From the NCBI GenBank assembly GCA_964389735.1, contig CAYMEJ010000017.1, positions 1 to 21,589 of the forward strand: DNA of 21,589 nt, in the 5' to 3' direction. The translations under genes and the position numbers were made by a program. Shown piece by piece: positions 8,051-15,126 of this stretch. Every line of letters begins with the position of its first letter. Within the stretch, counting starts at the first letter, position 1. Source of the DNA: JAQUVS01 sp964389735. GTDB lineage: Bacteria > Bacillota_I > Bacilli_A > RF39 > UBA660. The notes beneath the pieces are model-generated. The model made no database searches. It was not told the origin of the DNA and was given only the letters and a program-made list of their open reading frames with translations.

Positions 8051-8482
8051 ATTTTCTAATATTGTTTTTTCTAAATTTTCTATTAATTTATCTTCATCAT
8101 CTTTTGTTCTTTTTTTAGGTCCTTTTATATGATTACTCATTTTTCTATTAATTGAGTTAGCATATTTTTCAAATAATAATTGATCTATATTATTATTTGT
8201 ATATATTAAACCTTTAGGATGGATTACTTTTGATTTTCTTTGTAGTGCTAGTAGTGCTAAACCATAGTCTTGTGTTATTAATATATCATTTTCTTTTATA
8301 TCATTAATAATTGCCATATCTACACTTTGAAATCCTTTTGATAATACTTTTATTGTTGCATAACTATTTATTAAGTTATGAGTAGTATCTGTGTATAAAA
8401 ATAATGGTATATTATATTTTTTTGCTGTTTCTGTTATTAATTCAATACTTGGACAAGCATCTGCATCTACTATTATATTCAT
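8042..8482 (-). CDS. DUF188 (YaiI/YqxD) family protein
   Basis: Cytosolic protein of the YaiI/YqxD/DUF188 family, 146 residues, the usual size. Family marks are the N-terminal VDADACP (D6, D8, C10), a VDMAI motif with D55, ITQDYGLA with D72, and the C-terminal GPKKRTKDD motif. The acidic residues and strand order suggest a PIN-like nuclease fold, but I know of no assigned reaction for the family. It follows RNase R with the two genes one base apart (TAATATG), so they are co-transcribed and probably coupled; this makes a role in RNA metabolism plausible but unproven. The ribosome site is AGGGAT. Confidence 0.9.
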   Translation of the reverse strand: MNIIVDADACPSIELITETAKKYNIPLFLYTDTTHNLINSYATIKVLSKGFQSVDMAIINDIKENDILITQDYGLALLALQRKSKVIHPKGLIYTNNNIDQLLFEKYANSINRKMSNHIKGPKKRTKDDEDKLIENLEKTILENKS

Positions 8483-8483
8483 A

Positions 8484-10601
8484 TTAATCCCTATTCTTTT
8501 TTAATTGTTTACAATCTTCTTTTACTACTAGATCAACAGTTCTCAATTCTTTTGAAGCGTCTTTTACTAGTACTATTGTCTTATCACCTAATCTATATTT
8601 CTTTTTACTTGTTCTTCCTACTAATGATAAAGTTTTTTCATCATATATGTAGTTTTCACTTTCAAATGAATCACTTCTTACGAATCCTTTTACTGTATTA
8701 TCTAATCTTACAAACATTCCATCTGTTCTTATTCCAGTAATTTTACCTTCATATTCTTCTCCAATATGAGATTCCATATATTCAGCTTTTTTCATATTGT
8801 CACATTCTTTTTCACATGCATCAGCATTTCTTTCTGTTGATGATGATATTTGTCCAATATCTGTAGCATCTATATATTTTCTATCAAAATATGTTTCATC
8901 TTCATATAATTTACCTTTAATAGCATCTTTTATACTTCTATGAATTGATAAATCTGGATATCTTCTTATAGGTGAAGTAAAGTGACAGTAATTACTACTT
9001 GCAAGTCCAAAGTGTCCTACATTATCTGGACTATAACTTGCTTTTGATTCACAACATAGTAATAATTCTCTCATAAGTTCTTTATCTTTTTCATCTTCAT
9101 ATTCATCTAATATGCTTTGCATTGTTATTGGATATACTTTATCCACTTTTGTTGTTACTTTGTGTCCTAGCATTTTAGATGTTTGTAAGAATTCTTCTAA
9201 TCTTTCTACATCAGGTGCAGGGTGAATTCTATGTACTATTGGATATCCTAAATCTGATAAATATCTATCTACTGTTTCATTTGCTGCAATCATAAAGTCT
9301 TCTATTAACTTTTCTCCAGCACCTCTAGGTCTAATTTTTATTTCTATTGGTTTACCGGTTTCATCTACTATTATTTTAGATTCAGTTAAATCGAAATCTT
9401 GATATCCTTTTTTTCTTCTCTTTTCTCTTAATATATCTGCTAAGTTTTTCATTTCTTTTAAATCATCTACAAAAGATTCATAACCAACTGGTATTTCATC
9501 TTCTTCGATTATTTTATTAACTGATGTATAAGTCATATCTTTTTTTGAATTAATTACACTTTCATATATATCGAATCCTACTGTATCACCTTTAGAATTA
9601 ATTTCCATCTCACATGTAACTGTTAATCTATCTACATCTTGATTTAATGAACATATTCCATTAGATAGTTTTCTTGGTAACATCGGAATTGATGTATCTA
9701 CAAGATAAACACTGTTACCTCTTAATCTTGCTTCTGTATCAATTTTTGTTCCTTCTTTTACATAGTTTGAAACATCTGCTATATGTACTCCTAATAGATA
9801 ATTTCCATTAGCTAATTTTTTTATTGATATAGCATCATCTCTATCTTTAGTAGTTTCAGAGTCAATTGCAAATATATTTTCTTTTCTTAAATCTCTTCTA
9901 TTTACTAAATCTTTTTCTTTTACCATTGAAGGTATAATTATTGTTTCTTTTTCTATTTCTTCTGGCCATTCATATCTAATATCAAATTCATTTATTACTG
10001 ATAAAATATCTATACCTGGATCATCTTTATGTCCGATAAGTTTTACAATGTTACCTGCAAATAATTTATCTTTAATATTATCAGTCATTTCTACTAGTAC
10101 TTTATGTCCTTCTACTAAATCAGAATCATTATTAACTAATACTCTTATATCTATTTTTTTATTATCAGGTACTACTATTGTCTTTCCATCTACTTTTATT
10201 ACTTCTCCAACTATTCCTGTTTTTGAGTGAGAAATAACCTTTACTATTTTACCAATTGATTCTTCTTTTTTACCTGTTTGTTCTACTACTACTTTATCGC
10301 CATTAATAGCATTACAAGTAAATCTTGCTGGTATATATAAATCTTTCTTTAAATCTGTAGTTACAAATCCATAGTCTTTTCTTGTACTATGAAAAATACC
10401 TGTTCTATAATCATTTTTTTCTAAATAATATTTTTTCTTTTTGGTAAATCTAAGTTTTAATTCTTCTTCTAAATCTTTTATTGTATTTAGAAGTTCATCT
10501 AACTTATCTTCTCCAATATTTAAACTTGTTCTTATTTCATTTAAAGATAATGCTTTATCTTCTTCTTGCAATAATTTTAATAGTTCTTCTCTCATATTCA
10601 A
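8484..10601 (-). CDS. rnr: Ribonuclease R
   Basis: Processive 3'-5' exoribonuclease that degrades structured RNA and takes part in rRNA and tmRNA quality control. Domain order over 705 residues: helix-turn-helix at about 3-60, two cold-shock OB domains at about 65-205, the RNB catalytic domain at about 240-565 with metal ligands D247, D253, D255 and D256 (KDRDD, where KDLDD is usual), and a C-terminal S1 domain at about 610-690. The reading begins at TTG (10601-10599) because GGGAG lies six bases before it; an ATG two codons later (10595) would have a 12-base gap. In many Firmicutes smpB follows rnr; here a DUF188 gene does. Confidence 0.95.
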   Translation of the reverse strand: MNMREELLKLLQEEDKALSLNEIRTSLNIGEDKLDELLNTIKDLEEELKLRFTKKKKYYLEKNDYRTGIFHSTRKDYGFVTTDLKKDLYIPARFTCNAINGDKVVVEQTGKKEESIGKIVKVISHSKTGIVGEVIKVDGKTIVVPDNKKIDIRVLVNNDSDLVEGHKVLVEMTDNIKDKLFAGNIVKLIGHKDDPGIDILSVINEFDIRYEWPEEIEKETIIIPSMVKEKDLVNRRDLRKENIFAIDSETTKDRDDAISIKKLANGNYLLGVHIADVSNYVKEGTKIDTEARLRGNSVYLVDTSIPMLPRKLSNGICSLNQDVDRLTVTCEMEINSKGDTVGFDIYESVINSKKDMTYTSVNKIIEEDEIPVGYESFVDDLKEMKNLADILREKRRKKGYQDFDLTESKIIVDETGKPIEIKIRPRGAGEKLIEDFMIAANETVDRYLSDLGYPIVHRIHPAPDVERLEEFLQTSKMLGHKVTTKVDKVYPITMQSILDEYEDEKDKELMRELLLCCESKASYSPDNVGHFGLASSNYCHFTSPIRRYPDLSIHRSIKDAIKGKLYEDETYFDRKYIDATDIGQISSSTERNADACEKECDNMKKAEYMESHIGEEYEGKITGIRTDGMFVRLDNTVKGFVRSDSFESENYIYDEKTLSLVGRTSKKKYRLGDKTIVLVKDASKELRTVDLVVKEDCKQLKKNRD

Positions 10602-10640
10602 CCGACTCTCCCTATACCAATTATTACACTTTATTTCAAT

Positions 10641-10660
10641 AAAAAAAAGTCATTAGACTT
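10641..10660 (-). terminator. Intrinsic terminator after the membrane protein gene
   Basis: Minus strand AAGTC pairs with GACTT around a TAAT loop, followed by eight T. The stem is short but the T tract is long. It lies 22 bases after the stop of the upstream membrane-protein gene. Confidence 0.7.
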
Positions 10661-10682
10661 AATTTTACACATATATTTATAT

Positions 10683-11279
10683 TTATTTTTTATTTAGCAT
10701 TAATCTTACTACTTTTTTAACAATTTCTGATGTTCCTATTAGAAATAAAATTCCTATTATTATTGTTAATACTACAGTAAGTATATTAATAGTAGTCCAT
10801 ATATCAAAACCATCAAAGAATCCTAACATTGCTAATATGATAGTTCCAAAGATAATGATTGATGCAATAATAATTAATACTATATATATTTTATATTTTC
10901 TTTCTAATTCTTTAATACTTTTATCCAATTCTTTTTTATTTTTAGCATTCTTTATATTATTAGACCCTGCTAAAAACTCCAATAATTCTGTAATACCCAT
11001 TAATAATAAACAAATAGTTCCTGTTATTGTAGATGCTCCTAAAGGTATTAAAAATACTATGAGTGCTACTGTATCAGCAGGTTTTTTAAATTCTATATCA
11101 AATATTTTAAATAAAGCGAATATTATTACTAAGGCTACTACTACAATTGAAGATTTAGTTAATGTAGTTTTCAAAACATTAAAGGTTTGTTTTTTTGTCT
11201 TTCTACTATTTTCTTTACTTTCTTTAATAATAGACAATATCATACAAATAATTACTGCTACTATTGCAACATATATCAT
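10683..11279 (-). CDS. Hypothetical multi-pass membrane protein
   Basis: I do not recognise this 198-residue protein. Hydrophobic segments suggest five membrane helices: at the very N-terminus, at about residues 44-61, 70-96, 130-155 and 163-184. Between the third and fourth lies a charged helical stretch rich in Lys and Glu (about residues 105-128), perhaps a short cytosolic coiled coil. No catalytic motif or signal cleavage site is evident. A GTG at 11288 extends the frame by three codons, but AGGTG lies eight bases before the ATG at 11279 and leaves no room for a site before the GTG, so I start at the ATG. It has its own promoter and terminator and appears to be a single-gene unit. Confidence 0.75.
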   Translation of the reverse strand: MIYVAIVAVIICMILSIIKESKENSRKTKKQTFNVLKTTLTKSSIVVVALVIIFALFKIFDIEFKKPADTVALIVFLIPLGASTITGTICLLLMGITELLEFLAGSNNIKNAKNKKELDKSIKELERKYKIYIVLIIIASIIIFGTIILAMLGFFDGFDIWTTINILTVVLTIIIGILFLIGTSEIVKKVVRLMLNKK

Positions 11280-11316
11280 TATATCCACACCTAATCACTA
11301 CCCTTTTATTATCTTA

Positions 11317-11346
11317 ATTATATAACAAAATTATTCTTTAAGTAAA
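11317..11346 (-). promoter_or_regulatory. Promoter of the membrane protein gene
   Basis: Minus strand TTTACT (11346-11341), 18-bp spacer, TATAAT (11322-11317). The -10 is perfect and the -35 matches 4 of 6. The -35 overlaps the T tract of the upstream terminator. Confidence 0.6.
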
Positions 11347-11381
11347 TAAAAAGATATGTTATTTATTAATACCATATCTTT
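11345..11381 (-). terminator. Intrinsic terminator of the TPR protein gene
   Basis: Minus strand AAAGATATG (11381-11373) pairs with CATATCTTT (11358-11350) around a 14-base loop, then a T-rich run. The TAA stop (11361-11359) is in the loop. Confidence 0.75.
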
Positions 11382-13008
11382 TATTAAATTTTTCTATTTG
11401 TGATTCTCTTTTTATCTCTTTAGTAAGTACTTTATCTTTTTCAGTTTGTTTTAGTAATTCTTTTTGTGGTATTTCTTCTATTATATCTGGAAGATACATT
11501 CTTTTTTTATCATATGGGTACATAGTAATTATATCTTTAGTATTTGGATTAGTTATTACCTTTAAGTAATTTTCTTTTCTACCACAAAATGTTCCAACAT
11601 TAGGATAATCTAAAACATATATATCTAATTCGCATGTTCTTATATAATTTTCTTCGGTTAAATAAGATTGTGCCCAATCATATAATTCTTCTACTACTAT
11701 ATCTTCAGAAAAAACACCATGACTTGCTTTATCACTTTTTTCTCTTTTATGTTCTTTTATATGTTCAATTGCTCTTTCTTTAGAGTAATTTAATAATTGT
11801 TCCATTCTATAAGTTAAGATATAGTCTTTATATCCTTCTTCATTTTTTGTCATTAAATCTAATTGTAGTTTTAATAATTGAAAATTTTCTTTATCTTCTT
11901 CACTAGATGCTAAATTAATTAATTCATTTATTTTCATATATGCATCATCATAATTTTCTTCTTTTATATCAATAAATAGAAGTTCTGCTAGTGATTCTTT
12001 TTTTGCTTTATCGCTTACTTTTAATGATTCATTAAAATATTTTTTTGCTAATACTATATCATGTTGAAATGTTTCTAGTATACCAAGGTTTAAATATGTT
12101 AAAGAAATAGAGTCTTTGTTTCTATTATTTAAATTTGCTTTTAAAAGAGATCTTGCTTCATCAACTTGACCACATGCTTGATAAATTTTATTTAATAGTA
12201 TTTTTATTTCTGTATCATTACCATCTTTTATTTCTAATATCTTAGAACTTAGTTTTTTAAATTCTTCTATATCTTGTTCACCATATGCAATTATTGCTAA
12301 TTGTGTTAAAGCTTTTTTAGATTGGCTTGCTCTAGTCTTTACTATTTCATTAAACTTTTCTTTAGCAGCAGGTATATTTTTTCTTTCTATATCTACTCTT
12401 CCTTTTAATAAAGTTACGTAGTTTTGTATTTTTATATTATTTTTATCATATTTTAGGGAACTTAATAATAAATCTGTTTCAGTTATTCTATTAGTCATTA
12501 AATATACTTCTGCTAATTGTAATTCTGCAAATATACGATTACTTGCATCATTTCTTATTAAATCTTTTAATATCAACTCTGCTTCTACATATATTGCTTC
12601 TCTTCTTTTTACTTTTGCCAATTCTAGTTTTGCATGACTTTTATCTTGATGATTTGAATTAATAATATCTTTAAAATAAGACTCTGCTGTTGATAAATTA
12701 TTTTCTCTAGCTTCTATTTTACCTAATTCATATAGTGCAAAGTATTTATTTGGTGCATCTATATCTACTAAGTATTTAAACAATTCTTTTGCTTTACTAT
12801 ATTCTTTTGTTCCTATGTATAATCTTCCTTGTTCATATAATACATAAATATTTCCAGAGTTTTCATTTAAGGCTTCATCAATCATAGTTTGAGCTTCTTT
12901 ATATTTTTTTAAATCAATAGTCTTTCTGATATTTCTTGTTTCATTATGCTTATCAATTTTTTTCTCATTCTTTTCATATTGTCTTTTTTTATTACTATAT
13001 CTTCCCAT
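11359..13008 (-). CDS. Tetratricopeptide repeat protein with an unassigned C-terminal domain
   Basis: Cytosolic 549-residue protein. A basic N-terminus (about 1-30) is followed by tandem TPR helices from about residue 35 to 400, seen as repeats of alanine-rich helix pairs such as AKELFKYLVDID and AESYFKDIINSN. Residues about 408-505 form a separate domain: helices containing RAIEHIKEHK, a GVFSEDI turn, then strands with LDIYVLDYPNVG and YLKVITNPNTKDIITMYP. A charged tail ends the protein. TPR regions bind proteins; the C-terminal domain is not one I can name, though its last strands recall RNase-like BECR folds. It has a strong promoter of its own, and the alarmone synthetase upstream lacks a terminator and may read into it. 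Ribosome site GAGGGG. Confidence 0.8.
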   Translation of the reverse strand: MGRYSNKKRQYEKNEKKIDKHNETRNIRKTIDLKKYKEAQTMIDEALNENSGNIYVLYEQGRLYIGTKEYSKAKELFKYLVDIDAPNKYFALYELGKIEARENNLSTAESYFKDIINSNHQDKSHAKLELAKVKRREAIYVEAELILKDLIRNDASNRIFAELQLAEVYLMTNRITETDLLLSSLKYDKNNIKIQNYVTLLKGRVDIERKNIPAAKEKFNEIVKTRASQSKKALTQLAIIAYGEQDIEEFKKLSSKILEIKDGNDTEIKILLNKIYQACGQVDEARSLLKANLNNRNKDSISLTYLNLGILETFQHDIVLAKKYFNESLKVSDKAKKESLAELLFIDIKEENYDDAYMKINELINLASSEEDKENFQLLKLQLDLMTKNEEGYKDYILTYRMEQLLNYSKERAIEHIKEHKREKSDKASHGVFSEDIVVEELYDWAQSYLTEENYIRTCELDIYVLDYPNVGTFCGRKENYLKVITNPNTKDIITMYPYDKKRMYLPDIIEEIPQKELLKQTEKDKVLTKEIKRESQIEKFNKRYGINK

Positions 13009-13032
13009 AAATACCCCTCATTAATGGTTCGT

Positions 13033-13061
13033 ATTATAGCATAAAATAAGGATTTTGTAAA
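13033..13061 (-). promoter_or_regulatory. Promoter of the TPR protein gene
   Basis: Minus strand TTTACA (13061-13056), exactly 17 bp, then TATAAT (13038-13033) preceded by TGC, an extended -10. One of the two best housekeeping-type promoters in the window, placed between the end of the alarmone synthetase gene and the GAGGGG ribosome site. Confidence 0.82.
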
Positions 13062-13063
13062 GT

Positions 13064-13690
13064 TTAACTCTTATATTTTTTCACTATATCATTTAGTTTT
13101 TGCATTTTTTCATCTAACGCTTTTATGTCTAATGAACAATTATACATTTCCTTTTTGATTTTACTTGGTAAAGGTTTATTAAATTTATATAATATTTTGT
13201 GATCTAGACTTGCCCAACAATCCATAGCAATTGTTCTAATTTGTATTTCTGCTTCAATGTATTCAACTTTTTTGTTTAAATAAATTGGAACTTCTACTAG
13301 TATATGATAAGAAATATATCCAGTATCTTTAGGTTTCTTTAAATAATCTTGTTCTTCTTTAATAATTAATTGTTTAGAATTTTTTATTATTTCTGCTAAT
13401 TTATATACATCATTATAAAATGAACATACTATACGAATTCCAATCATATCATGAACGTGTTCAATTAAATTATCTACATTAACTTTATATCCTCTACTCT
13501 TTAATTTTTCTATTGCACTTTCCTCTGATTTTATTCTTGATTTCATATATTCAATTGGATTATATTTATTTTTATATTCAAATTCTTTTATCAATATATT
13601 TATTTCTGTTTCTAACATTTGTAGTGCAAACTCATATTTTAATATTTGTTCATTTAATTTTTCTTTTTCTTGTAAATTTTTAAAATTCAT
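13064..13690 (-). CDS. relQ: Small alarmone synthetase (RelQ/YjbM type GTP pyrophosphokinase)
   Basis: Transfers pyrophosphate from ATP to GTP or GDP to make (p)ppGpp, the stringent-response alarmone. At 208 residues it has the synthetase domain only, without hydrolase, TGS or ACT domains, as in RelQ (about 211). Motifs: SRIKSEESAIEKL at 51-63 (ATP-binding basic residues), HDMIGIRIVCSF at 80-91 with metal ligand D81, GYISYH at 124-129 (Tyr that stacks on guanine and His; the third position is Ile where Arg or Gln is common), and AEIQIRT at 147-153 with E148. An N-terminal helical stretch at 5-40 fits the tetramer interface of RelQ. Ribosome site AAGGAGA. It lacks a clear terminator of its own. 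RelQ over RelP rests on overall pattern only. Confidence 0.88.
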   Translation of the reverse strand: MNFKNLQEKEKLNEQILKYEFALQMLETEINILIKEFEYKNKYNPIEYMKSRIKSEESAIEKLKSRGYKVNVDNLIEHVHDMIGIRIVCSFYNDVYKLAEIIKNSKQLIIKEEQDYLKKPKDTGYISYHILVEVPIYLNKKVEYIEAEIQIRTIAMDCWASLDHKILYKFNKPLPSKIKKEMYNCSLDIKALDEKMQKLNDIVKKYKS

Positions 13691-13718
13691 CTTGTATTCT
13701 CCTTTGTATTCTTTAAAT

Positions 13719-13759
13719 AAAAAAAGACCAGTAAAACGATTAAGTCATTACTAGCCCTT
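13719..13759 (-). terminator. Intrinsic terminator of the VanY-like gene
   Basis: Minus strand AAGGGCTAGTAA pairs with TTACTGGTCTTT (12 bp including G-T wobbles) around a 13-base loop, ending in seven T. It separates the carboxypeptidase gene from the alarmone synthetase. Confidence 0.85.
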
Positions 13760-13776
13760 AAAACTTTATAAGTATA

Positions 13777-15060
13777 TCATACTCCTAAATATTCTTCAAG
13801 AGTAATTCCGCTTTTCATTATTGATGTTGCAACTTCTACTCCTACATATCTAATATGCCATGGTTCATATGCGTATCCTGTAATATTTTCTTTTCCTTGT
13901 GGATATCTAATAATGAAACCAAATCTATGGCAATTATCTTTTAACCATATTCCTCTTGGAGTAGAACCAAATCTACCTCTTAATTCTCCTACATCGAATG
14001 CTAAACCTGTTTGGTGTTCAGAGTGGCCTGGTCTTGCTGATATTTTATCTGCTTCTGTTTGTCCTCTTTCTCTTACATAATTATTATAAATACTTTTTTG
14101 ACTTGAATATGATCTATATGCTGATACTAGATTCATATTATAGCCACTTTTTGTTGCTTCATTTTGTAAATTAGTAAGTGCATTCCTTGCAGTAGAATTG
14201 ACTCCTGGAGCATATGTACTTGGAAGTGAATATTTTTTATTAACAATTAGTATTCCTTTTATATAGGTAGGACCAGTTACTATATCAGTATAACCACCGG
14301 AATTACTTTTTGTGTATACAGTTACTTTTCTTGTAACAGATGTCTCATTATTTGCTGAATCTTTTACTGTATATGTTACATTATATGTTCCATTTACTTT
14401 AGTATTTACTTTATTTATTACTTTAACATTCTTTGTAATATCTTTATCACAATTATCAGTAGCAGAAAATCCTTTTTCTTCATACTTAGAATCTTTTAAA
14501 ATATATATATTTCCACCAGTTAATTTTATCGTTGGTTTAGTTGTATCAGTTCTTGTTATTTCTCTTTTAATAGATGTTTCATTGTTAGAAGAATCTTTTA
14601 CAGTATATGTTACATCATTATCATTTATTTGTAATTTAACTTTTTTCGTAATATCTTTATCGTAATTATCAGTAGCAGTGTATCCTAAATCATTATATTC
14701 TTCGGTTGGGCAAAGATTTATTTTTTGTTCTCCAATAAGAGATATTATAGGTTTTATTTTATCTACTACATTTACTTTTCTTATTACAGTTTTAGTAATA
14801 AAACCTTTTTTTGCTATATATTTTATTTTGTAAGTTCCTATTTTATTAGTATTTACTTTTCCAGTAATCTTTACTTTTAAATTATTATTAAAGATTTTTG
14901 CAGTTGCTCCATATTCAATATATTTTTCATTATAATTTATTGTTATTGTTTTTTTGTTATTAATTTTTATTTTAATAAAAGGATTAAATAGAAACATTAT
15001 TAAAACTATAATAATTACTATTAATGTTACTGATATTATTAATAGGTTCCTTTTTTTCAT
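13777..15060 (-). CDS. Membrane-anchored VanY-type D-alanyl-D-alanine carboxypeptidase with Ig-like repeats
   Basis: Surface zinc peptidase that trims the terminal D-Ala of peptidoglycan stem peptides. A basic N-terminus and one long helix (about 5-28) form an uncleaved anchor. Residues about 30-100 are one divergent Ig-like domain; about 103-175 and 178-248 are two similar DUF5011-type repeats, each with ATDN.DKDIT.. and TYTVKDS.NNETS. Residues about 265-427 are the VanY domain: SAYRSYSSQ, zinc ligands H349 and D356 in SEHQTGLAFD, then EPWH with catalytic E399 and zinc ligand H402. A GTG at 15069 would add three codons, but AGGTGAGG precedes the ATG at 15060, so I start there. No van resistance genes are nearby, which favours wall maturation over vancomycin resistance. 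Confidence 0.92.
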   Translation of the reverse strand: MKKRNLLIISVTLIVIIIVLIMFLFNPFIKIKINNKKTITINYNEKYIEYGATAKIFNNNLKVKITGKVNTNKIGTYKIKYIAKKGFITKTVIRKVNVVDKIKPIISLIGEQKINLCPTEEYNDLGYTATDNYDKDITKKVKLQINDNDVTYTVKDSSNNETSIKREITRTDTTKPTIKLTGGNIYILKDSKYEEKGFSATDNCDKDITKNVKVINKVNTKVNGTYNVTYTVKDSANNETSVTRKVTVYTKSNSGGYTDIVTGPTYIKGILIVNKKYSLPSTYAPGVNSTARNALTNLQNEATKSGYNMNLVSAYRSYSSQKSIYNNYVRERGQTEADKISARPGHSEHQTGLAFDVGELRGRFGSTPRGIWLKDNCHRFGFIIRYPQGKENITGYAYEPWHIRYVGVEVATSIMKSGITLEEYLGV

Positions 15061-15083
15061 ATTCCTCACCTAGTTTTATTATA

Positions 15084-15121
15084 TAATAAAAACTTAAATC
15101 AGTATATAGATTTAAGTTTTT
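15084..15121 (-). terminator. Intrinsic terminator of the LysM/SpoIID-like operon
   Basis: A perfect 13-bp inverted repeat, AAAAACTTAAATC against GATTTAAGTTTTT (15088-15100 and 15109-15121), begins six bases after the stop of the SpoIID-like gene. A-rich and T-rich flanks could let it act on either strand. Confidence 0.85.
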
Positions 15122-15126
15122 AATTT

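Noticed and set aside
10611..10639. TTGAAA-17-TATAGG on the minus strand upstream of rnr.
   Set aside because: The -10 overlaps the GGGAG ribosome site and the transcript would begin at about the start codon, so it would be leaderless. Unlikely for this gene.
10837..11325. Plus-strand frame of 162 codons opposite the unrecognised membrane protein gene.
   Set aside because: The minus-strand reading has a promoter, ribosome site and terminator in place; the plus-strand frame has none, and its hydrophobicity reflects the complement of AT-rich membrane codons.
14312..14665. Plus-strand frame of 117 codons with internal repeats.
   Set aside because: Its repeats mirror the duplicated Ig-like domains of the VanY-type gene on the other strand.
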